NCBI RefSeq assembly: GCF_003217475.1
Contig: NZ_QJSP01000008.1
Coordinates: forward strand, 62,001-126,000
Length of the DNA stretch: 64,000 nt
Direction: 5' to 3'
From: Williamsia limnetica
Lineage (GTDB): Bacteria; Actinomycetota; Actinomycetes; Mycobacteriales; Mycobacteriaceae
Positions within the stretch are counted from its first letter, which is position 1. Each line of letters starts with the position of its first letter. The notes beneath the pieces were generated by a model that saw only the letters and a program-made list of their open reading frames with translations, was not told the DNA's origin and did no database searches. A program made the position numbers and the translations under genes. This document shows positions 24,588 to 33,074 of the stretch, in pieces.

Positions 24588-25499
24588 GTGGGATGGTTCG
24601 AAGAACGTAGTGGACTGGACGAGGCCGTCGCGGTGATCACCGGTGGCGCAGGGGGCCTCGGCGAGGCAATCGTCTTGGACCTTGCCGCCAACGGCGTCCG
24701 GCCCGCAGTCGTCGACATCGACGCCGAGGCCGTGGAGGTCTTGCGCCAGACGCTCAGCGAACGTGGACCCGACGCGATCGTCCACCATGGCGACGCGCGG
24801 GATCCTGACGTTCTCGAAGCACTGTTCACCGCGGCCGACGAACGATGGGGACGTCTGGACATCCTCGTCAACATCGTCGGCGGCACCTTCCGGTCCGACT
24901 TCGTCGACACCACCCCCAAGGGCTGGGATGCCCTGCTACGAATCAACTTCAATCATGTTCTGCAGGCCTGCTCACTGGCAATACCGCGAATGCGAGCGGG
25001 CAACCGCGGGGGCAGCATCATCAACATCACCACCATCGAGGCCCACCGCGCGGCGCCTGGCTTCGCCGTGTACAGCGCCGCAAAAGCGGCCGTCGAGCAA
25101 TTCTCCCGGACACTGGCCGTCGAGGTCGCACCCGACGGCATCCGGATCAACAACGTCGCACCAGACTTTGTGCCGACGCCCAACCTCACCAGGTTCGGGG
25201 CGGGGCAGACCCCTGCGATGGCGACACCGTCTGGTGCACGCATCGCCATCCCGATGGGTCGGGTCGGAAAGGTCTCCGATGTGTCGAACGCGGTGGTCTT
25301 CCTCGCGTCGGGACTCTCGACCTACATCACCGGCACCACCGTGCACCCGGACGGCGGGACGCTGGCATCATCGGGCTGGTTCAACTGGCCCGACCACGGG
25401 TGGGCCAACTACGCGCCCAACTCTGTGCTCACGCATCTCGATTCCCAGCAGAATGACCGCTCATCAGTACAGGCCGCCGTCAACCCTGATGAACGATGA
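24588..25499 (+). CDS. SDR family oxidoreductase with C-terminal extension
   Basis: A 303-residue SDR starting at GTG 24588 behind AGAGG. The cofactor motif is TGGAGGLG and the Tyr-x3-Lys pair is YSAAK. The catalytic Ser position reads INITTIEA, so Thr may replace Ser. The C-terminus extends about 45 residues past the usual HPDGGT end, with an aromatic-rich SGWFNWPDHGWANYAP stretch, as in some actinobacterial SDRs acting on CoA esters. The last 36 bases overlap the 3' end of the convergent SDR gene. It is probably co-transcribed with the LLM oxidoreductase. Confidence 0.87.
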   Translation: MGWFEERSGLDEAVAVITGGAGGLGEAIVLDLAANGVRPAVVDIDAEAVEVLRQTLSERGPDAIVHHGDARDPDVLEALFTAADERWGRLDILVNIVGGTFRSDFVDTTPKGWDALLRINFNHVLQACSLAIPRMRAGNRGGSIINITTIEAHRAAPGFAVYSAAKAAVEQFSRTLAVEVAPDGIRINNVAPDFVPTPNLTRFGAGQTPAMATPSGARIAIPMGRVGKVSDVSNAVVFLASGLSTYITGTTVHPDGGTLASSGWFNWPDHGWANYAPNSVLTHLDSQQNDRSSVQAAVNPDER

Positions 25500-26234
25500 T
25501 GTCGTGTAGCTCGACGCCGAACTGGCCAGATACAGTGCGGTGGTCACGATCTCACCCGGTTCACCTGGCCTTCCCGCAGCACTTCTGAGCCCGGACCGGG
25601 CGTCGTCGCCCCACGACTTCGCGATATCGGTCAGGAACGGACCGGCCGAGATCGTGTTGACCCGCACCTTCGGCCCGTATTCACGCGCGAACACCCCAGC
25701 GAGGGCATTCAGCCCGGCCTTCGCAGCCGCGTACGGGCCGAAGAACGGTGCCGGGAAGATGGCACCCGACGACGAGATGTTGATGATCGACCCGCCCGTG
25801 CCGTCCGCCATTCGCCGACCGATCACCGAAGACAACCGAAACGGTCCTTTGAGATTTACTGCGACCACCTTGTCGAAGAGCTCTTCGCTGGTTTCTTCAG
25901 ACGACGGCGCGACGGGCGACATACCCGCGTTGTTGACGAGGATGTCGACAGTGCCGAAGCGGTCGTAGGCCGCCTCCACCAAGGCGTCCACGTCGTCCCA
26001 CCGGCCGACGTGGGTACTGATCGCAAGCGCCTGGCGGCCGAGCTCTTCGACCTCCCGCGCCACGGATTCGCAGGCCTCGAGCTTGCGGCTGGCAATCACC
26101 ACATCAGCGCCGGCACGTGCGAAGGCCAGCACCATCTCGCGGCCCAAGCCCCGGCTTCCGCCGGTGATGAGAGCGACCTTTCCGGTCAGAGCAAAGGGAT
26201 TGGCGACCGCGATCGAACTCGGAGAAGTGTTCAT
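25464..26234 (-). CDS. SDR family oxidoreductase
   Basis: A 256-residue classical SDR with TGGSRGLG, NNAG, the catalytic Ser in NISSSGA and Tyr-x3-Lys in YAAAK. The family resembles gluconate 5-dehydrogenase/3-ketoacyl reductase types, and dinucleotide preference may be NADPH (ASRK after strand 2). It starts at ATG 26234, 10 bp from operator copy 7, and is divergent from another SDR. Its 3' end overlaps the convergent SDR gene by 36 bp, so antisense effects between the two transcripts are possible. Confidence 0.9.
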   Translation of the reverse strand: MNTSPSSIAVANPFALTGKVALITGGSRGLGREMVLAFARAGADVVIASRKLEACESVAREVEELGRQALAISTHVGRWDDVDALVEAAYDRFGTVDILVNNAGMSPVAPSSEETSEELFDKVVAVNLKGPFRLSSVIGRRMADGTGGSIINISSSGAIFPAPFFGPYAAAKAGLNALAGVFAREYGPKVRVNTISAGPFLTDIAKSWGDDARSGLRSAAGRPGEPGEIVTTALYLASSASSYTTSSFIRVDGGLY

Positions 26235-26244
26235 ACGCCGAGTA

Positions 26245-26259
26245 TAGAATGCTATTCTC
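26245..26259. promoter_or_regulatory. Operator-like inverted repeat, copy 7 (TAGAAT-gct-ATTCTC)
   Basis: One base from a perfect repeat. It is the left member of a tandem pair in the 97-bp spacer between two divergent SDR genes; the centre-to-centre distance to copy 8 is exactly 21 bp, two helical turns, so two dimers would bind the same face of the DNA. Confidence 0.7.
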
Positions 26260-26265
26260 GGTAAT

Positions 26266-26280
26266 GAGATTGTTATTCTG
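26266..26280. promoter_or_regulatory. Operator-like inverted repeat, copy 8 (GAGATT-gtt-ATTCTG)
   Basis: One change in each half-site. It is the right member of the tandem pair 21 bp from copy 7 and lies 51 bp before the ATG of the + strand SDR. Confidence 0.6.
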
Positions 26281-26331
26281 ACATGGGTTGCGAGAGCAAC
26301 CGATCATTCCCCCGAGGACGAGGACTTCGAC

Positions 26332-27093
26332 ATGGACGGTTTAGCGGACAAAGTGGTTCTGATCGCCGGAGGCGCAACCGGCCTCGGCGCCGATTCCGCA
26401 CAGCGGCTGGCACGCGAGGGCGCCACCGTGGTGGTCGGCGATCTTGACGGGGACGGTGCGAAGCGCACCGCCGCCGCCATCGTCGACGCCGGGGGTCGAG
26501 CGGTGGGTGCACAATTCGACATCTCGGACGACGATTCGGTCAGGGAGCTGGTCGCATTCGCCGTCGACACCTATGGCGGGATGGATGCGGTGCACGTCAA
26601 TGCCGGAGACATGGGCTCGCTGCGCAAGGACACCAACGTGGTCGACATCGATCTTGCGACCTGGGACCGCACCATCGCTGTCAACCTTCGTGGACACATG
26701 CTCGTCAGCCGCCACAGCATCCCGGCGCTGCTGGCGCGCGGCGGCGGCTCGATCGTCTACACCTCGTCGATCGCCTCATTCACCGGCGAGCCCCAGCGGC
26801 CAGCTTACGCCGCCACCAAGGCCGGCATCAATGCTCTTGCCCGCCATGTGGCTTCCGGGTGGGGCAACGACGGTATCCGTGCCAATGCCATCACACCCGG
26901 GTTGATCTTGACCGATGAGATCAGGCAGGGTGCCGACCCGAAGATGTTGGACGGCATGCTCCGTAGGACCCGCAGTCCCCGCCTCGGCGAAGCCCGCGAC
27001 ATCTCGGGCATGGTCGCCTATCTGATGTCCGACGATGGCGCGTGGATCAACGGACAGGTCGTGAACGTCGACGGCGGCACCGTCCTGCGGTGA
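26332..27093 (+). CDS. SDR family oxidoreductase
   Basis: A 253-residue SDR starting at ATG 26332. Motifs: AGGATGLG cofactor loop, Asp after strand 2 (VVGDLDG, favouring NAD), catalytic Ser in YTSSIAS and Tyr-x3-Lys in YAATK. It stands alone between the tandem operators and a 14-bp triplicated repeat, and it converges on the aldehyde dehydrogenase of the LuxC/LuxE operon. Likely an alcohol or 3-hydroxyacyl dehydrogenase of the same regulon. Confidence 0.9.
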   Translation: MDGLADKVVLIAGGATGLGADSAQRLAREGATVVVGDLDGDGAKRTAAAIVDAGGRAVGAQFDISDDDSVRELVAFAVDTYGGMDAVHVNAGDMGSLRKDTNVVDIDLATWDRTIAVNLRGHMLVSRHSIPALLARGGGSIVYTSSIASFTGEPQRPAYAATKAGINALARHVASGWGNDGIRANAITPGLILTDEIRQGADPKMLDGMLRRTRSPRLGEARDISGMVAYLMSDDGAWINGQVVNVDGGTVLR

Positions 27094-27096
27094 CCT

Positions 27097-27138
27097 TTCC
27101 GGAGTGCCCCTTCCGGAGTGCCCCTTCCGGAGTGCCCG
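27097..27138. repeat. Three tandem copies of a 14-bp unit in a convergent spacer
   Basis: The unit TTCCGGAGTGCCCC occurs at 27097-27110, 27111-27124 and 27125-27138, the last with one change at its final base. It fills most of the 59-bp gap between the convergent SDR and aldehyde dehydrogenase genes. No hairpin of note forms within one unit. It looks like slippage duplication in a neutral spacer. Confidence 0.85.
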
Positions 27139-27152
27139 CAACCACCTGCGTG

Positions 27153-28571
27153 TCAGAGTTTGATCGTCACGCACTTCACCTGGCTGTAGTGATGTAGTGC
27201 TTCGACTCCCTTTTCGCGACCGTAGCCACTGTTCTTCCAGCCACCGAATGGCGTTTGGACCGACGCGGTGGACCAGGTGTTGACGAACACCTGGCCTACT
27301 CGCAGTCGATCACTGACGGTGAGGGCGCGAGATACATCCCGCGTCCACACGCCCGCGACGAGGCCGTAGTCCGAATCGTTCGCCAAGGAGACCGCCTCGG
27401 CATCGTCGTCGAACGGGATCACCACCACCACCGGCCCGAAGATCTCTTCGCGTGCGATGCGTGCCGCATTGTCGATGCCGGTGTAGATGGTGGGATCGAT
27501 GTAGAAACCTCCGGTCTCCTCCGCCAGCTCCGACACGGTTCCACCTGCCGCAGTGTGCGCACCGTCCGCCTCGGCCACCTTGAAATACTCCTGTACCCGG
27601 CCGAATTGGTCGCGGGTGATCAGCGGCCCGATGTCCTGGCCGACCCGGACGGTGGCGGCCAGTTCGACGAGTTTGCCGACCACTTCGTCGTGGATCGAGC
27701 GATGCACGAGTAGCCGGGTGCCTGCCGAGCAGACCTGACCCGCATTGGCTGTGAAGGCCTGCACCGAGCCGGCCACCGCCGCATCGATGTCCGCGTCGGC
27801 GAAGATGATGTTCGCCGACTTGCCACCCAGTTCCAAGGTCAGCGGAATGATCCGCTCGGCTGCGATCTTGCCGATGACACGTCCTGTGGGCACCGATCCG
27901 GTGAACGCGACCTTCGCGATGTCCGGATGCTCCACGAGGGCCGCACCGGCGTCGGCACCGTTGCCGAGGACCACGTTGAAGACCCCCGGCCCAAAGCCCA
28001 CTTCCGAGGCCAACTGCGCGAGTCGGATGGTGGTCGACGAGGTGTATTCGGACGGTTTCACCACCACCGTGTTCCCTGCGGCGAGCGCGGGCGCACAGGC
28101 CCTGGCCGCCTGATTGATCGGAACATTCCATGGAGTGATGACACCGACGACACCGAACGGCTCACGTCGGGTGTACACATGTTGATCCGCCGCCACATCC
28201 AGGGTGTCGCCTATCGGCATCCCGATGAGACCACCGTAGAAGTCGAAATATGTTGCCGAACCCTCGATCTCACCCAGCGCGATCGCTTCAGGTTTGCCCG
28301 TTTCGCTGATCTCGAGTCGCGCGAGGTGCTGTGCGTCCGCACGCATCGCCCGTGCGAGATCGGAGAACAGCCGAGCGCGCACCAGCCCGGGGACCTGTCG
28401 CCACGACTCTGCAGCGGTCGATGCGGCAGCAACTGCGGTGGCGACGTCGACAGCGTCGCCACCGGCGATGCGACGCACCACGTTTCCGGACGCAGGATCG
28501 GTGACGCCCAGATAATCACCTCGCGATGGCGAGGCCGAGCAACCGCCGATCCAATGATCTAGTTGTTCCAT
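27153..28571 (-). CDS. NAD(P)-dependent aldehyde dehydrogenase
   Basis: A 472-residue aldehyde dehydrogenase, last gene of the LuxE/LuxC operon. The active-site set is Asn in TPWNVP near residue 145, Glu in TLELGGKS near residue 240 and Cys in NAGQVCSAGTR near residue 275, with the coenzyme motif FTGSVPTGR. ATG 28571 follows GGAAA and lies 16 bp after the aldo-keto reductase stop. In this setting it would oxidise the aldehyde that the LuxC-type reductase makes, or a different aldehyde from the same pathway. Having both in one operon is unusual. Confidence 0.92.
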   Translation of the reverse strand: MEQLDHWIGGCSASPSRGDYLGVTDPASGNVVRRIAGGDAVDVATAVAAASTAAESWRQVPGLVRARLFSDLARAMRADAQHLARLEISETGKPEAIALGEIEGSATYFDFYGGLIGMPIGDTLDVAADQHVYTRREPFGVVGVITPWNVPINQAARACAPALAAGNTVVVKPSEYTSSTTIRLAQLASEVGFGPGVFNVVLGNGADAGAALVEHPDIAKVAFTGSVPTGRVIGKIAAERIIPLTLELGGKSANIIFADADIDAAVAGSVQAFTANAGQVCSAGTRLLVHRSIHDEVVGKLVELAATVRVGQDIGPLITRDQFGRVQEYFKVAEADGAHTAAGGTVSELAEETGGFYIDPTIYTGIDNAARIAREEIFGPVVVVIPFDDDAEAVSLANDSDYGLVAGVWTRDVSRALTVSDRLRVGQVFVNTWSTASVQTPFGGWKNSGYGREKGVEALHHYSQVKCVTIKL

Positions 28572-28587
28572 CGTTTCCGGCGCCCTT

Positions 28588-29550
28588 TCAGGTGCTCGGC
28601 GTGAACATCGCACGCCGCTTGTTGAGGAAGTCGTGTGGATAGCCGAGCCGCACCCGGGACGCCGTCTCCAGCCGTTCGAGGTGTGTGTGGTCCAGCGAGA
28701 CCCCCAACGCACCGAGATTGTCGCGCAACTGGGCGACCGTGCGGGCACCGATCGACGGCATGAGCCCTTGGCTGCTCACCCAGGCGAGTGCCACTCGCGC
28801 CGGGGTGGTGCCCAGTTCTGCGGCGATCTCACCGACTGCTGACACCGCACGCTGGGCAGACGCGGACAACTTGCTCGGACCGCAATCCGAGTGCTTCCCG
28901 GCCAGTAGTCCACGTGCCAGCGGGCTCCATGCGCAGACCGCGATCCCGAGATCCCGGGCCATCGGGATGAGTTCGCGGTCAGGCGTTCTCGCGACCAGCG
29001 AGTATTCCACCTGCATGGCGCAGAACGAGGTCCAGCCTCGTAGCTCGGCGATGACGTCGGAGCGCGACACCACCCATGCCGGTGTATTCGTCACCCCGAT
29101 CGAGAGCACCTTGCCGGCGCGCACCAGATCATCGAGCGACCGCAACGTCTCCTCGGTGGGGGTGCACTGATCCCAGGCATGGACCCACAACAGATCGATG
29201 TAGTCGGTGTCCAGCCGTCGCAGGCTCGTCTCCACACTGCGCCGCAGGCTTTTTCGGTGACTGCCGCCGGAATTGGGGTCGCCCTTCTCGGTGGGCAACG
29301 TGTACTTGGTGCTCAGTACCACGTTGTCCCTCTCCGATGCGACAAACTGGCCGACCATCTCCTCACTGACACCATTGGTGTAGACGTTCGCCGTGTCGAC
29401 GAAGTTGCCGCCGGCTTCGCGATAGATCTGATAGATCTCCCGGCATGCCTCCTCCTCGGCGCCAAAACCCCAGTCGGTTCCGAACGTCATTGCGCCCAGG
29501 CAGAGTTCACTGACCCGCAGCCCGGATTTGCCGAGAATACGAATCCTCAT
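28588..29550 (-). CDS. Aldo/keto reductase
   Basis: A 320-residue NADPH-dependent AKR with a beta/alpha barrel. The catalytic tetrad is visible: Asp and Tyr in FVDTANVYTNG, Lys in LSTKYTL and His in LLWVHAWD. ATG 29550 gives the typical N-terminus MRIRILGKSGLRVSELCLG. An in-frame ATG at 29586 would overlap the luxC-like stop by eight bases and is possible. It would reduce an aldehyde or ketone, perhaps the aldehyde released by the LuxC-like reductase, to an alcohol. Confidence 0.9.
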   Translation of the reverse strand: MRIRILGKSGLRVSELCLGAMTFGTDWGFGAEEEACREIYQIYREAGGNFVDTANVYTNGVSEEMVGQFVASERDNVVLSTKYTLPTEKGDPNSGGSHRKSLRRSVETSLRRLDTDYIDLLWVHAWDQCTPTEETLRSLDDLVRAGKVLSIGVTNTPAWVVSRSDVIAELRGWTSFCAMQVEYSLVARTPDRELIPMARDLGIAVCAWSPLARGLLAGKHSDCGPSKLSASAQRAVSAVGEIAAELGTTPARVALAWVSSQGLMPSIGARTVAQLRDNLGALGVSLDHTHLERLETASRVRLGYPHDFLNKRRAMFTPST

Positions 29551-29578
29551 CGCGGCACTTTCGCCGGACGGCGCTGTT

Positions 29579-30994
29579 TCAGGCATCGTCGTCCACCACC
29601 CAGTTGACGAAACGATGAAGCGGATACATTCCGTCATGGGGGCTGCCCATACTCCCGGTCATGGCGCTGCCCAGCCTGACCACCCGCTGCACACCCGCGG
29701 TCGCGAGGTCATCACGGATCTCCGCCTTGCGATGCGTCGGGTAGACGCCGACGGTTTGGGTGGCCACGGTCGCGAGCGACGCGGCGTCACGCATCGAGTC
29801 GACCGGGATCACGTTCACCGTCTTGTTGGTCGGATGGAAGTCGACCATCTCCGGTGACCGCACCACCAACCCGCGGCCATCGAATGCGCCCCAGACCCGA
29901 TATTCGGGCTCGAGAAACCGCATACCTTCGACGGCGTCCCGAATATCTGCCGCCGGCTTGGGTCCGACCGCCGACGTGAAGTCGCGGTCGACACCCATCC
30001 GGTCCACGAGAAGGGCGCAGAACCGATCGACCTGTTCGAGATTCCCTTCGACGCAGATGTGGCGTGCCGCCAGGCATGCGTCCTGGTTGAAGATCGTGAC
30101 GTCTTTCGCTGCGAGTTCGGCGACCTCGCGCAATGTCTCCTCGGACTCGAACGCTTCCCGTCCGATGACGGACATCGACACCTTCGGGTCGAACGAGATC
30201 AGCTGGAATCCGGGACCCGCATACTTTGCCGCGTTCTCGATGGCGGCACCGCCGCCCCAGGCCACGAGCTTGTCGAAGTACTGCGAACGGTAGAGGATGT
30301 TCTCGACCTTCTCGTCGCCACCCCGCCAGTACACGGCTGACATCGACTGCAGAACAGGGTGACCCGGTGCGATATCGGCCATGGTCCGCAGCACCGCCAC
30401 CGTCGTGAACGGGTCGGCCGACGGCATCTTGAAGACGTTGACCGCCTTGGTGAGCGCAGCATCAGCGATCGACGTCATGGCGGCGCTCGGCGAATTGCCG
30501 GCCAGCATGTGAACGAGTCGCGGCGGGAACGCGCGAATGCGGCTGACCCGCCCATTCGGATCGGTGCGTTCGACCCAGCCGTCGAGGACATCGACGTCAC
30601 CGAAGGTCTTCTCGAGGCGGTACTCCAGCGCTTTCCTTGTCAGGAACTGTCCGGGGCGCGCGAAGGTGTTCTCGATGATCCGGCGGGGCAGCGCACTCAC
30701 CTGAAGAGTCATCTCGAGCGACTCCTGGAGGTACTCGTTCTTCTCCAAGGTCAGGTGGGCGGCCGTCTCGACCAGGAAGTCGATGATGTCGGAGACCGGG
30801 ACATCGAAAGCCGGGCCCTGTTGGGTACGAGGAACGAACAGTTCGTTGAACTCGATCTTGGGCGTGACGAACGGGACACCGAAGTCGCGGGAGAGGTATT
30901 CGCTGTCGTCGCCCCAGATCAGTTTGCCCCGGACGAAGTGCGGTACCCGGATCTTTGTCGTGGTTGTATCTGCGATGGATTCGGTCAATGTCAT
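29579..30994 (-). CDS. LuxC-family acyl-CoA/acyl-protein reductase
   Basis: A 471-residue aldehyde-dehydrogenase-superfamily protein of the LuxC type, which reduces acyl groups to fatty aldehydes using NADPH through an acyl-cysteine. The candidate catalytic Cys is in FNQDACLAARH near residue 308, and the nucleotide region includes VHMLAGNSPSAAM near residue 161. ATG 30994 has GAGG upstream and lies 9 bp after the LuxE-like stop. In luminous bacteria LuxC works with LuxE and LuxD to feed luciferase. No luciferase genes are adjacent here, so the aldehyde must serve metabolism. Assignment to the family is good; substrate is unknown. Confidence 0.85.
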   Translation of the reverse strand: MTLTESIADTTTTKIRVPHFVRGKLIWGDDSEYLSRDFGVPFVTPKIEFNELFVPRTQQGPAFDVPVSDIIDFLVETAAHLTLEKNEYLQESLEMTLQVSALPRRIIENTFARPGQFLTRKALEYRLEKTFGDVDVLDGWVERTDPNGRVSRIRAFPPRLVHMLAGNSPSAAMTSIADAALTKAVNVFKMPSADPFTTVAVLRTMADIAPGHPVLQSMSAVYWRGGDEKVENILYRSQYFDKLVAWGGGAAIENAAKYAGPGFQLISFDPKVSMSVIGREAFESEETLREVAELAAKDVTIFNQDACLAARHICVEGNLEQVDRFCALLVDRMGVDRDFTSAVGPKPAADIRDAVEGMRFLEPEYRVWGAFDGRGLVVRSPEMVDFHPTNKTVNVIPVDSMRDAASLATVATQTVGVYPTHRKAEIRDDLATAGVQRVVRLGSAMTGSMGSPHDGMYPLHRFVNWVVDDDA

Positions 30995-31003
30995 GATGGG
31001 TCC

Positions 31004-32299
31004 TCAGTCTTCGATGAAGCCGCGGACGTAAGCGTCCATGGTGCCTGCGCAGGTGATCTTGTCGTCGTCTTTGAGGTCGGAATAGCGCGAGATCTGATCG
31101 AACACTGTTGTCCCGGGGCGGCCACAGGGGCACCCGCCGAGGTCCGCTCGGATCTTGTCTCCCGAAATCGTTCCGCCCCAACGACCGTCGACCGTTGTGT
31201 CGAAGAATCCCGCACGTCCCTCGACTTGCCCGTCCGATACCGGAGCGAGCGTTTCGCCATTCTTGTCGAGGACGAGCAGAACCACCTCTGCCGGAACGTG
31301 ATAGCGCCCCGCCAGACATTTCGGCATACGTAGGTTCAGTTCTTGCATCGAGTAGTAATGCAGGAATCGGCTCGGGTCGATGTTGAGAAGGCGGTAGATC
31401 TTGGACTGGTAGTCGTCGGGCAATGACGTGCCCTTGAGCCCGCCACCGGTCGTCAGCGCATTCTCTCCGGTGAGGTCGCCGTCCTCGACACCCATCTCCC
31501 GAAGTATCTCGGTCAACCGGTAGAGATTCGGGAACTGTGAGCTGAAGAAGAAGCGTTCGGAGCGGCGCTCGCGGATCTGCTGCGCGAAATGGTGGAGCCG
31601 CTCTTCGTTCTGCTGCTGCCGGCCGGCGGCCTCGGCCTCGAACTGTGCGACCTCGTCAGGTGCCGCGGTGCCGTCGGCCATGGCACGCCGCATGGCTTGC
31701 AAACGGGACATGTAGCGGTGGTGCCCGCCCGGCGCGCTGGTCGGCGGCAATTCGATGCTGTCGGGACTCCGATAGGAGGCCGCAAGCATCTCGCGCATGG
31801 CGATGTGCGAACTGAGCGACGTCTCAGGCCCCACCGGGATGAAGTTCCACTTGTTCTCCGGCGGAAGTCCGAGTTCAGCAAGGCAATCAAGCATGTTCCG
31901 AGACGACGTGTCGCGGTCGGCCCGCGTCTTGTTCAGGAACGACCCCTTCCCGCTGGTCCCACTCGAACTCGAGACCATGTGACCAGCTGCTTCGAGCCGG
32001 TCGATCCAATCGTCGACATCTTCGACGCCGGCGACGTCCACGTCGGCAACCCGGTAAGTGGACAGCGAGTCGAGCCAACGATTCATCTGCCCCCACTTGC
32101 CCTTGGCGATGAGCGACTCGGGATAACTCTTGTACGTCGTGTGCGGGAAGAGCAATGGCACCATGTCCTCGGGGGAACGGATCTGCGTGAGGCCCTCCCC
32201 TTCGGCACGCTGTGCCAGCAAGGGCACCTGGGCGCGGCGCTCTTGGAACCGCGCATCCAGATCCTCGATGAGATCGCGCTGGTCGGTCGTCACTGACAT
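31004..32299 (-). CDS. LuxE-like acyl-protein synthetase (adenylate-forming)
   Basis: A 431-residue protein starting at ATG 32299 with GGAGGAACC upstream. SSSSGTSGKGS near residue 105 resembles the phosphate-binding loop of adenylate-forming enzymes, and the C-terminal part (RADLGGCPCGRPG, then RYSDLKDDDKITCAGT) resembles the LuxE/PaaK end. LuxE activates a fatty acid as acyl-AMP, loads it on its own Cys and passes it to LuxC. The adjacent LuxC-like gene supports this role. The acyl-accepting Cys could be one of those in CPCG or ITCAG. It is divergent from a TetR gene across a perfect palindrome. Confidence 0.75.
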   Translation of the reverse strand: MSVTTDQRDLIEDLDARFQERRAQVPLLAQRAEGEGLTQIRSPEDMVPLLFPHTTYKSYPESLIAKGKWGQMNRWLDSLSTYRVADVDVAGVEDVDDWIDRLEAAGHMVSSSSGTSGKGSFLNKTRADRDTSSRNMLDCLAELGLPPENKWNFIPVGPETSLSSHIAMREMLAASYRSPDSIELPPTSAPGGHHRYMSRLQAMRRAMADGTAAPDEVAQFEAEAAGRQQQNEERLHHFAQQIRERRSERFFFSSQFPNLYRLTEILREMGVEDGDLTGENALTTGGGLKGTSLPDDYQSKIYRLLNIDPSRFLHYYSMQELNLRMPKCLAGRYHVPAEVVLLVLDKNGETLAPVSDGQVEGRAGFFDTTVDGRWGGTISGDKIRADLGGCPCGRPGTTVFDQISRYSDLKDDDKITCAGTMDAYVRGFIED

Positions 32300-32345
32300 T
32301 GGTTCCTCCACATGAGAAGTCGGTCGGGGGATCGTCGATGAAATT

Positions 32346-32367
32346 AACCATACCCATGGGTATAGTT
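32346..32367. promoter_or_regulatory. TetR-type palindromic operator (core ATACCCATGGGTAT)
   Basis: The 14-bp core at 32350-32363 is a perfect palindrome, extended by AAC/GTT arms to 22 bp with one mismatch. It lies between the LuxE-like gene (start 47 bp away) and the divergent TetR gene (about 36-40 bp away), the classical position for a regulator that controls itself and its neighbour. It is unlike the GAGAAT family. Confidence 0.75.
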
Positions 32368-32402
32368 TTTTGTCCAGCTCAGTGGTGGCAGACTTGGCGT
32401 CC

Positions 32403-33074
32403 GTGACGTCGACCAACCCGAGAATCCCCCCGGACGGCGCGGCCCGAGGACGCGGCGGACGACCGACGAAGGCGCAGGCCTCTGCGCTGGACCGAACCAT
32501 CAGTGAGTGCGCTCTCGCACTGTTCCTCGAGCACGGCTACGAGGGCACGTCCATGAACGCGATCGCGGCGGCAGCGCACACCACGAAACCCTCGCTGTAC
32601 GCCCGTTTCCCGACGAAGGAGGATGTCTTCCGATCAGTGATCGGATGGGCGTTGGCGCGACGCGACTGGCCGTTGCCGGAGCCACCTCCACCGGACCCTG
32701 AGAACCTGGAGGAGGCATTGCGCGCCATTGCACACGCTGCGGTCAGGCGTTCCTCGAACCCTTCTGTGATCAAGCTCGAGCAAATCGCCATCTCGCATGC
32801 GGCGCGCTATCCCGACCTCGCCCGGCGCACGTATGGAACAGGCTTCTGGCCACGAAAGCAGCTGGTGGTCGACCTGCTGGTGCGACATGCGGCCACAGGT
32901 GTGATCGTCGCGGACTCTCCCGAGACCCTTGCCGAGTTGTTCCTGGGCATGGTCGGCGCACAGTCGCGCCTCGCGTCGTTCGGCATCATTCGTGACACCG
33001 ATGATCAAGAACGACTCACCGACGCCGCGGTGCAGCTCTTCCTGCGGAGCCTGCGACCTCATCCGGCGGCGTGA
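32403..33074 (+). CDS. TetR-family transcriptional regulator
   Basis: A TetR protein of about 223 residues. The helix-turn-helix is visible as GTSMNAIAAAAHTTKPSLYA followed by RFPTKEDVF, preceded by the basic segment GRGGRPTK. The start is uncertain: GTG 32403 gives a normal length, but TTG 32370 and GTG 32382/32385 are in frame and no good ribosome site distinguishes them. It is divergent from the LuxE/LuxC operon and should repress it through the ATACCCATGGGTAT palindrome. Its last 59 bases overlap the convergent TetR gene. The effector is probably an acyl-CoA, fatty acid or aldehyde. Confidence 0.9.
   Translation: MTSTNPRIPPDGAARGRGGRPTKAQASALDRTISECALALFLEHGYEGTSMNAIAAAAHTTKPSLYARFPTKEDVFRSVIGWALARRDWPLPEPPPPDPENLEEALRAIAHAAVRRSSNPSVIKLEQIAISHAARYPDLARRTYGTGFWPRKQLVVDLLVRHAATGVIVADSPETLAELFLGMVGAQSRLASFGIIRDTDDQERLTDAAVQLFLRSLRPHPAA

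Noticed and set aside
27153-32299. A bioluminescence (lux) operon
   Set aside because: LuxC-like and LuxE-like proteins are present, but no luxA, luxB or luxD lies beside them. The LLM proteins at 23664 and 42365 are of the F420-type oxidoreductase kind and not in the operon.
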